64,000 nucleotides of DNA from Chaetoderma sp. LZ-2023a (Eukaryota; Mollusca; Caudofoveata; Chaetodermatida; Chaetodermatidae), in contig CM067360.1 of the NCBI GenBank assembly GCA_034401795.1, positions 50,330,073 through 50,394,072 of the forward strand, read 5' to 3'. The notes below the pieces were generated by a model. It ran no database searches, was not told the origin of the DNA, and saw only the letters and a list, made by a program, of their open reading frames with translations. Every line of letters starts with the position of its first letter. Positions within the stretch are counted from its first letter, which is position 1. The position numbers and the translations under genes were made by a program. Positions 38,560 through 61,429 of this stretch are shown one piece after another.

Positions 38560-38840
38560 GTAATAATACATGATAGTAATAATGATAATGATAACAATAA
38601 TTAAAATAATAATAATAATAATACATGTAAATAATAGTAATGGTAATGTCATTGTTACTGTTATTATTAAATATAATGATAATAGTAATGCGACAATAAT
38701 AATAATAATAATAATAATGATAAAAATAATAATGGTGGTGACAGCAATAATTACACATGATAATAACAATCATTATAATGATAAAACTGATGATGTTGAT
38801 GATAATAATAACAACAATAATACATGTAAATAATAGTAAT
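38560..38840. repeat. AT-rich trinucleotide region (AAT/GAT-type)
   Basis: Imperfect 'aataat', 'gataat' and 'aacaat' steps with two 'acatgtaaataatagtaatg' words 192 bp apart. A poly-C run lies nearby at about 38938-38952. Confidence 0.8.
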
Positions 38841-39178
38841 GGTGTTAATAATATTTTTGTTGTTAATAATCGTAATTTCACTGAATGTTAATAATACTCC
38901 GCAAGATGGTCACTCCATCGCTCCTCTCCCTCCCCAACCCCCCCCCCCCCCCTTATGTAAAACGTTATGTCATAAGTCATATCGCCACATGTAATTTGTT
39001 TAAATGTATTGTATCGTACTCTATGTCCTTTGTAATATAAAATATCCATGTAAATGTATATAAATGCTATATGTATAAACATTATATTACAAATTTATGT
39101 TATATATCAAGGGTCCACCGCATCATAGGCCTTGCCTTTGGTGGATGCCTGTATTGAATTGTTGAACTATTTACCGAT

Positions 39179-40548
39179 ATGCAGGCTGACATCTGCAGAG
39201 AGGCAACTCTGATTATGTCTACCCTTCTTCAAACAAGAAACTGTGCTCGACATCATCGGACGATGCAATCTTCCCAGAAGCATACCATAGCTACCTGGAA
39301 TGTACATGGGCTGAGTGCAACATCAACGAGGCAAACCTTAGGTGCAGACTGTGAACACTATAACATCGATATCGCATGCATTCAAGAGACTAAAGTAGCT
39401 AAACACTCAGAGCAGCAACTACAGACAGGCCATAAGCTAGTGCTCATGGAGCAAAAACAGGCCACATACCGGGGCTTAGGCTTCATAATCAGACCACGGG
39501 TCTTGGATCATGTCATTAGTTTTGGATATGTTGCATTCATCAATCTGGCTTTACCTACGCGAAAACACAGCCACTAAGTGTCGAATTGTCAACGCATACG
39601 GCCCAACTACCAAAAAAGCCAGAGAATCCAGCAATATTAGATTCCTTCTATGCAGAACTGAGCTCCGCCATTACAATCCCAGCTAGATGGCAACTGTTCG
39701 TGTGTGGAGATTTCAACTCCAAGCTGGGTAATCTCGGAATTGCGGACAAAACTTCAGGACTTGGCTTATGCATGGGATCCTATGGAGAGGGCACACGCAA
39801 CAGCAATGGAGATACACTGGTGGCATTCCTTAGTTCCAATGGCCTATTTGTCACAAATATGGCTTTCAAATACCCATGCCGTCACCGGACAACGGGGACT
39901 GGACACATTACTGGTTCTAAGGCTACAACAGCTGTCTTCAACCAAATAGACTTCATACTGTGCAAGACAGAAGCAAAACCCTTACTCCGGAACGCTCGTT
40001 TGTATAGAGGCACAGACCTCAATTCTGACCATAAGCTAGTCATTACACGCCTTCAGATGAACGATCTCTACCTAATATATAAACACCATAACAGGCAAGA
40101 GGGTAGAGTCACCTACAACCTACCCAAGCTCATCAGCGACACTGCCACTCAAATGTCAAATAAAAAAGCCCTCGGGGAGCAGATAGCTAACATCGATGTC
40201 AGCTCCAATCCAAACGAAGCCCTAACCAAAATACTGAGATCTATGGAATCATCTGCTACCAGCACCATAGGTTTTCTTAAAAACAACCAAACTAGGTATA
40301 CTGACGGCCCTCTAGTAGTAAAACGGTCAGCAGAGCAGAAGGCGTTGCGGCTGCGCATCTATCAAAGTGGCCAAGGTGAAGACCACACCAAACTACGCCG
40401 GGAGCACAATATTATTCTGCGCCACATTAGCGAACGCTTAAAAGATCTTGCTATTCACAAACTGTTTCGGGCAGCCCGAGCTCTGAGAGTTACTGTCTAC
40501 ACACCACCACTCACTGTACACAACTCTGAAGGACACTATCGGGACTGA
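39179..40548 (+). pseudogene. LINE copy 1 endonuclease and linker region
   Basis: The first block (39179-39577) holds the WN and E motifs of the endonuclease. The second, in another phase (39586-40548), holds CGDFNSK and the NSDHKLV catalytic end, then a basic linker (RSAEQKALRLRIYQ). A frameshift separates them near 39560-39620. The nicking enzyme would be inactive as written. Confidence 0.82.
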
Positions 40549-40615
40549 CCAGGGTAAAGCCGAGGCGATCCGAGAATGGTTCAAGGAACAGTTCACTGAC
40601 AACGATGATGAGCCC

Positions 40616-42187
40616 TTGCACCCGTTCTCAGGAGATCCCAGGCCATTACTAACACCAATTAAAACAGCAGAATTTGAGAAGGCACTTAAAGCCCTGAAAA
40701 ATGGGCGTGTATCTGAACCTGATGGCATGAGCAATGAACTATTCAAATATGCAAGTGACATCTCAAAACCGATCACGCACCTAATCAATTCAGCTTTTAT
40801 GCACCACCTTCCCATCGACGCTGTAGGCCAAGGCACCCTTATCGCACTACCCAAGCCCAAGAAGCCACCTGGGCCCCAGCCAATCTGCGGCCCATTGCGC
40901 TCCTCAACAGCATACAGAAAATCCTATTCAATGTTACTCTATGCCGCATCCGAGACAAGATCAATTACTCCACTGGATCATGTCAAAGTGGCTCCAAACG
41001 TGGATGCAGCTGCGCCGACATTGTATGGACTCAACGCATGCTTGTGTCGGTAGTCATGTCCACATACTGGGACTTCCACAAAATGGGCATTGACATGTCA
41101 CAAGCCTTCGACACAATTAAATGCTCAAAGATCCTAGATGTACTACACCAGGCCAGTTGCAATGAAGATGAGCTAGGACTAGTGAGACTACGACTTGCAC
41201 ACACGAAACTGAGAGTACGAGTCAAGTCAGTGACGTCTGTAGAGTTTCAGACATCAATTGGCTCCCCACAGGGAGATGGTCTATCTCCGGTACTTTTCAC
41301 CTGCTACCTTGCTGCCGCATTGAAATCTGTGCGGGAAAGTTCCACAAGACCAAACCCCCCAGTGTCAATACTGGGGATGCCGCTAGAGATGGAATATGCC
41401 GACGATGTGGCCTTCATAGACGAGGAAAAGAAACCCCTTGACAAACTTCTCCCAATAGCTGCAAGCAAACTAAAAATTGAGGATCTCTTTATGAATGAAT
41501 ACAAAACAGAGTTCACCCACATATACCTATCAACAAAGCATGAAACTATAGAAAATGATGACCCACTTCGTGGCAGCGAACCATGGAGGAAAACTAAAAT
41601 CCTGGGCTCACTGCTGTGTCAGTACTGCTGACATTTCTGCACGCTGCGTCATGGGGAACACAGCTTTCCAGTCCTTCTGGAAGCTATGGATTCGTAGATC
41701 AAAGATGCCCTTGATAAAGAGGCTACGTTTATACAATGCAACCTGCGTATCCTTGATGCTGTATAACTGTAACAGCTGGGCAGCTCCAAAGGCAGCTCTA
41801 AACAAACTCGATGCCTGCCACCGCAAACACCTACGCACCATCACTGGACACCGATGGCCAGACAGCATAATTTCCAATGATGCACTATACAAGATGTGTA
41901 ATACGTCGCCACTGTCTGTAAAAGTCGCTAAGCAAAGATGGTCCATGTTTGGCCATTTGCTAAGGATGCCTGAAGAGACACCAGCACAGAGGGCCTTGGA
42001 ATTCGCCCTACTTGGAGCCAGCAAATACAAAGCCAGGAGAGGACATCATTGCATAAATCTGCTAAGCATGCTACGAGGTGACCTCAAGAAAGCAGGACTC
42101 GGCACACTCAAGTCAAGAATGGGCCTGAGGAAGCTAAGGATTTCGGCCGAGGACAAGACACAGTGGGCAAAAGCGAAGAAGGACTGA
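40616..42187 (+). pseudogene. LINE copy 1 reverse transcriptase and C-terminal domain
   Basis: Three phase blocks: 40616 to about 41040 (TPIKTAEFEKALKALKNGR, GTLIALPKP), 41038-41631 (MSQAFDTIK, GSPQGDGLSPVLF, EYADDVAFI) and 41555-42187 (C-terminal, HRKHLRTITGHRW). Only a few indels separate the blocks, so the copy is moderately old. It targets its own RNA for target-primed reverse transcription in the intact family member. Confidence 0.85.
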
Positions 42188-42254
42188 TTACAGCTGTAGG
42201 ATGTTTCTACTACTACAGCCGCAGAATACAGTAATCATACATACATGGATTTAC

Positions 42255-42410
42255 ATAATCCATAGCCCACATGAATTACCTCCCCTCAGTATGGATTTAT
42301 ATAGGCTGTATGAATTACCGCTCCATAGCATGTATTTACAGAGCCTGCATGAATTACCTCCCCTCAGTATGGATTTATATAGGCTGTATGAATTACCGCT
42401 CCATAGCATG
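42255..42410. repeat. Minisatellite of about 77 bp units, left part
   Basis: Units contain 'catgaattacctcccctcag', then 'tatggatttatataggctgt', then 'gaattaccgctccatagcat'. The array is split by the Tc1 element and resumes at 44074-44145. Confidence 0.85.
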
Positions 42411-42412
42411 TA

Positions 42413-44071
42413 TACACCTGTGCAAAAGTTAAGCACCACCCTATTTTTACGCACATGCGAGGGTATATTCATGTGCTATGAAGAAAGCAATAGCATAAAC
42501 ATTTATGTACCCATCCATCTTAGTGCAAGAGGTAATAATGCAACTAGAGGAATGCTGATTGTGATGGTGGGGAAACACTGTATGTTTTTGTTTGAACTTG
42601 AAAACGAGGCCTGAATATGGTTACGTTGACACAACTGACAACTATTGCCCTACAGTTGGCACACGTGGCTAGATTGTCATTAATGGTGTCTGAAAACGAA
42701 GTTTAACATCTGTGCACGAGTTTGAGACTGTCATTATTAATACCGGGTATATCCACCTTGTGCCTGGATGACGGCCTGGACACGACGTCTCATGCTGGTC
42801 ACCAACCGACTGATACGCCATTGTGGTATTCGTTGCCATTCAAGATGGAGTGCGTCTGTTAATTCCTGTAGGTTCTGCACAGGAGGATCCCTCCTTCTCA
42901 CCATGTTTCCCAGAATGTCCCAGATATGCTCAATAGGGTTCATGTCAGGGCTCCTTGCTGGCCATGGTAGGGTTTCGATGGCATTCTGGCGGAGGTATTC
43001 ATGCACAGCTCTAGCACGATGTGGTCGGGCGTTGTCATCCATGAATATAGGGTGGGTTCCAGGTGCATGATTTACAAAATGAGGGACCACAACTCTATCC
43101 AGTATGGAATCTTGATATCTTTGTCCATTTAGTGTTCCAGGTACAGTCAACAGATCCAGCTTACAATCAAATGAGATGCACCCCCATATCATAACGGAAC
43201 CTCCACCAAATGGAACTTCTTCCATGATGTTACGTTGGTCGTACGCCGTGCGTCTGGACCTCCATACACGAGTTCGACCATCTGTGGCATGAAGCAGGAA
43301 CCGACTTTCATCGGACCAGTGTACCCATCTCCAGGATCTCATGTTCCAGTGTCTTCTTTCGTTGCACCACCTCAGACGCTCCTCTTTGTGGTGTGCAGTG
43401 AGGAGAGGACGTCTGACAGGTCTCCTAGCTTTCATGCCAGCAGCATACAGTCTCCTTTTGACGGTAGACATTGACACTATTGCGCGTTTCCCATTGCTGG
43501 CTGAGCACTCTGCTATTGGTGAATGGAGATCTCCTAACAAGTCGTACTTGGGCTCGATCATCACGGGCAGTAGTCTTCTTCGGTATTCCAGATCTAGGCC
43601 TGTCCTTCACCTTGTTAGTTTGCCCATGTTTTGCAATCAAACGACTGATTACAGTATGGTTAATGTTCAGCTGTCTGCTAATCTCTCTGCATGACATACC
43701 AGTGGTATGCATGCCTATGATTTGCCATTTCACACGATCACTTAACCTTCGTCTTGCCATAGCGGTTCACAATCAAGAGCTAATTCTCTCTGTACAAATA
43801 AACCACGGTCATGAACACAAAATTCCTAATCTTGTCGCCTAAATCTGTATGTAATGTTCTACACCTCAAACTGGACTTTTACATAACTGAACACGTGTGC
43901 TGTTTCCCGCCACGCACGGACATCAAGCGGCGTGAAGTCATGCATGCATGTGCATTTCTTACTTGGAATTATGTCACCTAACGCGGGGACAAAAAGTATG
44001 GCAGCCTAGTTGTACCATCATGTTTCTACGTTCTATTGTTTTTGCTGGTGCTTAACTTTTGCACAGGTGTA
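42413..44071 (-). mobile_element. Tc1-like DNA transposon, 1659 bp
   Basis: 26-bp perfect terminal inverted repeats (start 'tacacctgtgcaaaagttaa' at 42413; mirrored at 44046-44071), TA duplications at 42411-42412 and 44072-44073. It encodes a DD34E transposase on the - strand. The uninterrupted target is present in the neighbouring minisatellite unit near 42327 ('agcatgtatttacagagcct'). Confidence 0.95.
42737..43760 (-). pseudogene. Tc1-like transposase, DD34E, one frameshift
   Basis: The N-terminal block (43760 down to about 43500) has a helix-turn-helix (REISRQLNINHTVISRLI) and a basic DRPRSGIPKKT stretch. The C-terminal block (from about 43500 to 42737) has the catalytic triad: Asp in HWSDESRF, Asp in FMDDNARPH and Glu in SPDMNPIEH, with 34 residues between the last two. 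The span is 1024 nt, one more than a multiple of three, which fits a single indel near 43500. Otherwise the length (about 340 residues) is normal. Recently active, now inactive unless the indel is an assembly error. Confidence 0.93.
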
Positions 44072-44144
44072 TATTTACAGAGCCTGCATGAATTACCTCC
44101 CCTCGGTATAGATTTACATGGCCTGCACGAATTACCTCCCCTCA

Positions 44145-44480
44145 GCATGCATGAATGGATGAATCCACTTCTATGCCCTACACATCTCTAGCTAAGCTCC
44201 GCCCACACTTTACCCATGTTTGGGATCGATCGAACCCTGAACTCCAAGAATTTCAATTTCCAGAAAACTATATAGGCAAGCTGTTGAATATTTTGAAACT
44301 AATTTAAGTGGGTGCTGTTGCTAGCACCCTATGGCAGTAACAGTGCCCAGTCACATTAGTTTCAAAATATTGAGCAGAATGTTTATTAAATAGTAAAGAC
44401 CTCTAATTTGTATAACTGACACACCTTTAAAAGGTCATGACAGTCTTAGCTACATCATTCATTACGTTTTATCATTAAAG
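44145..44480 (+). repeat. P2 MITE copy
   Basis: Starts with 'gatgaatccacttctatgcc', has the dyad 'gaatattttgaaactaattt' / 'attagtttcaaaatattgag', and continues with 'ttattaaatagtaaagacc'. Confidence 0.7.
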
Positions 44481-45480
44481 CGGCACGTGTGACCTCTCAT
44501 ATATTGGTTTACTACACCTTTAGCTGAAGGACATGCGAAGCATCATCAGAGGTGGCGGGTAAATGTTCCATAATCGCTTAATAGGCCTAGCTCTATCAGA
44601 AATAGCTAAAATAAATTTTTTAAACTAAACACAAGGTTAGTTTTAAGGCAATTTATTAGCAAAGTGATTTGCCTGTCGGCTCATGCGCAGGCGCGGACAG
44701 GCTTTTCGATGCTCCAGTATGACTTGTTTAACCTGTCTAATAGCACAGTGTTTCATAAGTTAGACCAGATTAGCGTACCTGCCCGCTACACTAATGCCAC
44801 CACGCTACACTATATATAGTAGTAGTTGTATATATAGTGTAGCATGCTGGCATCAGTGTAGTGGGCCGGTACACCAGTCTGGTCGCTTTATGGAACCTTG
44901 TGCCTAATAGGGACAGCTTTGTTTTTAATTCTGTAAAATTGAGTCATTTAAAAATATTTTTGCGCAGCTAAAATTTAAAACTGCCACTATTACAGTAAGA
45001 AATTCATCTGATAATCATGGCCGTGGACAGCCACCACATGAGTCAATCAGAGAGAGAGAGGGGTGCGTCAGAGTTGCAGGGACTAGCTTCCACTTACGCA
45101 GGACATGCATGAAGATGTCACAAACCACCAGCCTGTGCAGGTTAAAATTGACTTCTGAAGGGAGAGAGTTATACGTATACTGTAGAGGTGAGCATATAAC
45201 ATTCCTAAGGCATAAGACCAGGTACTAAAATGGCATCTTGGTCGTTATAGTACTAAAGGATATTAAAATTCTCAACACAAGTTCCACAAAAATGTGTGTT
45301 TAATTATTTTATAAAACATTAAATAAACAGTTGTGTACATTGAATTGTTACAGTGCAAACTGTAAAATAAAGTTGTGTCATATTTAATATACAATAAACA
45401 ACAGTCAGTTAGGGTTAAAATATTTAAAAATGCCAAAATCTGATTACGTAAGAAATAGATAAATTGTATAAAATGATGAA
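44481..45480. other. Intergenic, one hairpin, otherwise nothing recognised
   Basis: A hairpin of about 115 bp lies at 44770-44883: arms share 'gctacact', 'ccgctacactaatgcc' and inverse, and the loop contains 'tagtagtag'. The rest is AT-rich without coding signal. Confidence 0.6.
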
Positions 45481-45482
45481 AT

Positions 45483-46165
45483 ATTTTCAATATTCTTGAC
45501 GTAAAAAATAACAAGAGCCCCGCAAACGCGCATAATACCTCGTCATGATGACAAACCAGTGAATGAAAGCTAGGCAAGTCATCCTATGAAGTTTCAAAAG
45601 GATTCACTAAACGGTCATGGAGCTATCGTCCAGAAACAAATTTTCAAGATGGCATCCAGTGGCTGGAGGCCATATTGGATTTCAGATTATCTTTGATTTC
45701 AATAGGTTTCTTCCTCGGATGTAGTCCAGACATCCTATGAAAATTCAAAGCAATCCGCTAAGCAGTCATGGAGTTATCATTCAGAAACCAATTTTCAAAA
45801 CAGTTGCCGGTGACTGGCAGCCATCTTAGATTTTGGATCATCGTCATTTTCGATAGGCTTCTTCTCCAGACCTAGTCTGGCCACCCTATTAAGTTTTAAA
45901 GTGGGGAAATCATCCGGAAACCAATATTCAAGATGGCCAGCGGTGGCTGGCAGCCATCTTAGATTACACACCATATATAGTTTCAAAGTGATCCGATAAA
46001 TGGTAACGGAGCTATCATCCAGAAACCTATTTTCAAGATGGCTACCGGTGGCTGATGGCCATCTTGGATTTAAGATCATCATGAATTTCCGCAGAGCTAG
46101 TCCAACCACCCTATAAAGTTTCAAAGCGATTTGATGAACGTAACAGAGTTATCAGCCGAAAACCA
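45483..46165. repeat. Degenerate tandem repeat of about 120-150 bp units
   Basis: Four or five copies of a module with 'tcatccagaaacc', 'ttttcaagatggc', 'ggtggctggcagccatctt', 'ggatt' and 'agtttcaaagcgat'. It resembles modules of the 'agctcacc' repeats. The frames seen in it on the - strand are by-products. Confidence 0.7.
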
Positions 46166-46549
46166 CTTTGCCGCCCATATCCCCCATGCCAAACCCCTGC
46201 CCATCCGGACGGCACCATGACATACGTGCGGTACCAATCCTTTGGTAGAAAAATTAAATTAGGGCTGAACCCAAATGATGAGACATGAATTTGACAAGAG
46301 ACTGTATTTGAACTAAGACGATTAAAAGCTTTTGGCTGGAAATAGAAACATTTTTTTTCAGGTTTCACAAGAGCCAAGAGAATTTTGGTCAGAAATGAGC
46401 AAATCACAAATTCTGGTCCTAATCAAAAGAATCTATGATTGCCATGGATACGATCGACCAGAATCAGATTGAAAAGTATCAAATTCGTAACTGTCTGCCT
46501 ACAGATTTCTGCCTAGAGATTTATGTAGACTACAATTTCAATGGGGTTT

Positions 46550-46665
46550 AACTCTGGATACACTGAATATTTTGAAGCCAATTTGACGGAAAGTTGATGG
46601 TGGCTAAGCCACCAACATCTTTCAGTGAATTTGTTTTCAAAATATTCAGCAGGTCGAGTTATTAC
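46550..46665. repeat. Hairpin of the P2-core type
   Basis: 'actgaatattttgaagccaa' and its inverted partner 'gttttcaaaatattcagcag' flank a short loop. The closest relative is 31687-31775. Confidence 0.7.
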
Positions 46666-46873
46666 TCGTTGAAATGATTGTCTGATGGCCTGCATCAGCC
46701 AGACGGTTAATGAGCAAGCCACAAAACACCTACATATATTGCGATTTTCGCTGTAAAAATCTCTCTCCCCCATCCCCTCCCCCCCCCCCCCCCACTGGTA
46801 CTGTTGCTATCAATTATTCGTAGGATGAATTGGTAACTGATAACACATCTTCCCACAACATGCCATTGCTTCC

Positions 46874-47041
46874 AACGATGAATTCATAGACTGGTGGAAT
46901 GCATTACCGGAAACAGTCGTTGACGCACCTACCATAAACACATTCAAAGCTAGACTAGACAAAATCTATGTAACGCACCCAGTGTACTACAACTATAGAG
47001 CATTAGATAAGCCAAATCACCCGAAAATCACCATACATTAA
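46874..47041 (+). pseudogene. C-terminal end of a CR1/L2-like LINE ORF2
   Basis: 56 codons ending in TAA encode FIDWWNALPETVVDAPTINT then FKARLDKIY. The WN.LP..VV.AP..N.FK..LD pattern is the hallmark C-terminus of CR1/L2-type LINE polymerases. The copy is 5'-truncated near 46865, as usual for LINEs, and belongs to a different family from the LINE at 39160. Confidence 0.8.
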
Positions 47042-47101
47042 TAATTATAGTTTATACACCAGCTGATAATAGGACGTAAAAGTCCTGGTAAGCTGTATAC
47101 T

Positions 47102-47306
47102 TGTTATGTTATGTTATGTTATGTTATGTTATGTTATGTTATGTTATGTTATGTTATGTTATGTTATGTTATGTTATGTTATGTTATGTTATGTTATGCT
47201 ATGCTATGCTATGCTATGTTATGTTATGTTATGTTATGTTATGTTATGTTATGTTATGCTATGCTATGCTATGTTATGTTATGTTATGTTATGTTATGTT
47301 ATGTTA
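47102..47306 (+). repeat. (TATGT)n pentanucleotide tract, LINE 3' tail
   Basis: About 41 units of 'tatgt' with a few 'tatgc' variants. It begins 60 bp after the LINE stop, so it is probably the expanded simple-repeat tail of that LINE. Confidence 0.85.
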
Positions 47307-47522
47307 AAACCACTTGAAAGGCCTGTTTTCTCCAGCTTGACCATTAAAGCTTTAATTGGTATAAGCATTGAATATTCATATATTTGATAATTGCAACATA
47401 ACATAGCAGTCAGAAAGGCGTGCATATCTTACAATTTCTATCACAGTCAGGTATTATTCAAGATAACATTTAACAAGAATTAAATACTGTACCCTTTTTC
47501 CGTTTTCTCTGCAATGAACTAT

Positions 47523-58706
<11,184 letters not shown>

Positions 58707-59011
58707 CTGCGAGTATCAGATAGCCTGCCAACAAAGATTACAATAGCGCTAGTAATCTATCTAAGAAACCAGTCAACTTTGGATACTTCTACCTATCAAG
58801 GTTTCCTACAGAAAGATAAGTATTAGAATTAACATATAAACACGTGTAATTAGAGATTGCAAACTATCGCCTTCCGGTCTTGTCACATTGCAAAGAGTTT
58901 TAGGTTTCTTCGGAAATACAAGACACCGATGAACTATACCAAGTCCTATTCATAGATACATATAGACCAAAGAACGATTTATCTAACAGGAGATGTGTGC
59001 TTCACGCAACA

Positions 59012-60600
59012 ATGTATGATTACTGTGTTCTGCGGCTGTGGTAGTAGAAGCATCATACAGCTGCAATCAGGCCTGTGTTTTGTCCTCAACCAAAATCTTT
59101 AGCTTTCTCAGGTCCATTCCTGATCAGAATGCACTGATCCCTGCTTTCTTAAGGTCACCTCGCATTACCCGTAACAGATGTATGCAATGACGTCGTCTCC
59201 TAGCTTTATATTTGCTGGCTTGCATTAGGGTGAATTTCAAGTCACTCTGTGCTGGTGTGTTTCTGGTATCCGTAGCACATGGCCAACCACGAACCACCTT
59301 TGCTGGGCGACCTATACCAACATCGGAGATGTATTACACATCTTGTATAGTGCATCATTGGAAATTGTGATGTCTGGGCATCACTGTCCACCAATGATGA
59401 TGTGGTGTTTGCGGTCGCATGCATCACGTTTTCTAGAGATGCCTTTGGAGCTGACCAGATATTACGTTATACAGCATCAAGGATGCGCAGATTGCATTGT
59501 ATAAATGTAGTCTTTTTCTCAGGGGTATATTTAATCTACGAATCCATAGTTTCCAGAAGGACTTTGTAGCTATGTTGTTAGCAGTACTGCAGAGTAGCGA
59601 GCCCCTGATTTAACCTTTGCTCCATGGTTCCACATCAGGAAGTCGTTGTCTCTAGTTTCATGCTTTGTCAAGAGGTATAGTGGATGAACTATGTTTTATA
59701 TTTGAGTATTTTGGTTAGGGCTTCGGTTTGTATTGGCGCTGATAGATGTCTGCTCGCTGAGAGCCTATTTGTATGATATTTGGCTGTCAGTGTCGCTGAT
59801 GAGCTTGGGTAGGTTGTAGCTTCCTCTACCCTCTTGCCTTGTAAGACGTTTCTACATTACGCCGATATTTCATCTGAAGTCTATTTGCTTGAAGACAGCT
59901 GTTGTAACCTTAGAGCATGTTGGGGCTTTGTGATCAGCGGTGTGTCATGTCAATGTTGTCTGGTGAAGGCATGGGCGTTTGAAAGCAATATTTGTGTAAC
60001 TAAGGAACGCCACCAATGCTGTGATATGTGTCCTCTCAATACGACCCCATGCATAATCCAAGCCTTGAATTCTTGTCCACATTGCCGAGTTTACCCAGCT
60101 TAGAGTTCAGACACGAACAGTTGCAAAGCTCAGGTCTGCATAAAAGAAATCCACTGATGGATTCTCTTTGACCTTTTCAGTAGTCGGGCCATATGCATTG
60201 ACTATGCGACACTTAGTGGTGGTACGGGTTCACGTTGGTAACGCTCGATTGATGAATGCAACATGATCACTGACGTATCCAAAACTAATGACAGAGTCCA
60301 GAAGCATTGGTCCGACTATGAAGCCCACACCCTTGTATGTGGCCCGTTTTTGCTCCATGAGTACTAACTTGTGGCCTGCCAGATGTTGCCCTCTGAGTGG
60401 GTAGCTGCTTTAGTCTCTTGAATACGTGTAATATCGATGTTATAATGTTCACAGTCTACACTTATGGTTTGCCCTGATGTTGCAGTCAGACCACGGACAT
60501 CCCTCGTAGGCATTGGAAGTTCGTGCTGCTGCCTCTGAATGCAGATGTCGGCCCACATGCCTTTGTGACTTTGTTTCCCAACAGAGTTGCTACATACAGA
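59012..60600 (-). pseudogene. LINE copy 2, internally deleted
   Basis: Same family as 39160-42243. On the - strand it has the 5' region (to about 60600), endonuclease parts (60560-59840), part of the linker (about 59830-59690), then jumps to the RT C-terminal region (59690-59030) and the same 3' end ('cagtaatcatacat'). The RT core with YADD is missing. Many stops. Confidence 0.8.
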
Positions 60601-60679
60601 GGAAGCGCTGTGGAGGTGTCATCATTCTCCTCCTCTCACGGCAATATAGGACGAACTCATCAGAGAACTTTGTTCTATT

Positions 60680-60850
60680 AAATCGTGGATACATTTGTCC
60701 ACTATGGTATAGGTGAGTTTCTTGCCTTAAGAGTCTGTGGGGCGGATATGGGCATAGCCTCTTAAGGTAAGAAACTCACCTATATCATATCCATATCATA
60801 TTCGTAAGGTAACTTATAACTTAGCTATATCATATCCACAGTGGACAAAC
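60680..60850. repeat. Foldback with two stem layers
   Basis: The inner stem 'ataggtgagtttctt.ccttaagag' (60709-60734) pairs with 60753-60780. Outer words 'tttgtccact' (60690) and 'agtggacaaa' (60840) pair too. The loop and side arms are unrelated. Confidence 0.75.
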
Positions 60851-61360
60851 GTATCTTCTATATATTAGAACAATGTTCTCGGATGAGCACAACAAAACAA
60901 AGTATTCTTCCTCTTCTTGCGTACACATAAAACAAAGTGTGAAATGCCAAGAAATCCGAATCATCCACTCAAGGTTTCTTCAAACCAAATGAAGATATGT
61001 CCAGATTACCATGTTATACTAATGGGTAATACTAACACTTGGCCATGAACACGATATGTATAAAAATGGGGATATTAAGAAACACCACGTTGTCACGTCA
61101 AAACACAACACAGTTTGACGGCTACAACAATTTATTTTTAATGGCTACAATCAACATTGGTGAGACGATTTGACAGAACAGAATCCAAGTCAATCTAAAT
61201 ATCAATTCAAAATAGCATAGTAGCAGATGTGTGGGTGCATGCATGCATACGTGCGTTCGTTCATGCGCGTGCATCGTGTGTGTGTGCGTGTGCCAGCGTG
61301 TACTCACCCCAGCCGATATATGCTATTTGATAACCAGAATAACGCAACGAATTCACCTGG

Positions 61361-61425
<65 letters not shown>
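61361..61425. repeat. (AAT)n microsatellite at LINE copy 3 boundary
   Basis: About 21 perfect 'aat' units exactly where LINE copy 3 loses its 3' part. Confidence 0.9.
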
Positions 61426-61429
61426 CGAC

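Larger units (their letters stand above)
39160..42243 (+). mobile_element. Non-LTR retrotransposon (LINE) copy 1, frameshifted
   Basis: An apurinic-endonuclease domain (ATWNVHGLSA, CIQETK, CGDFNSKLG, NSDHKLV) is followed by a reverse transcriptase (GSPQGDGLSPVLF, EYADDVAFI) and a C-terminal region (LRTITGHRWPDS, RWSMFGHLLRMP). The order endonuclease then RT defines APE-type LINEs. The RT motifs look RTE-like to me, but the clade is not certain. The 3' end reads 'acagtaatcatacatacatg', and copy 2 ends the same way. Confidence 0.85.

Noticed and set aside
45795..46407. Frames of about 100 codons on the - strand
   Set aside because: They lie in degenerate tandem modules and show the same repeated words. 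No domain seen.
47101..47387. MLCYVMLCYV frames
   Set aside because: Translation of the (TATGT)n tract in three phases.
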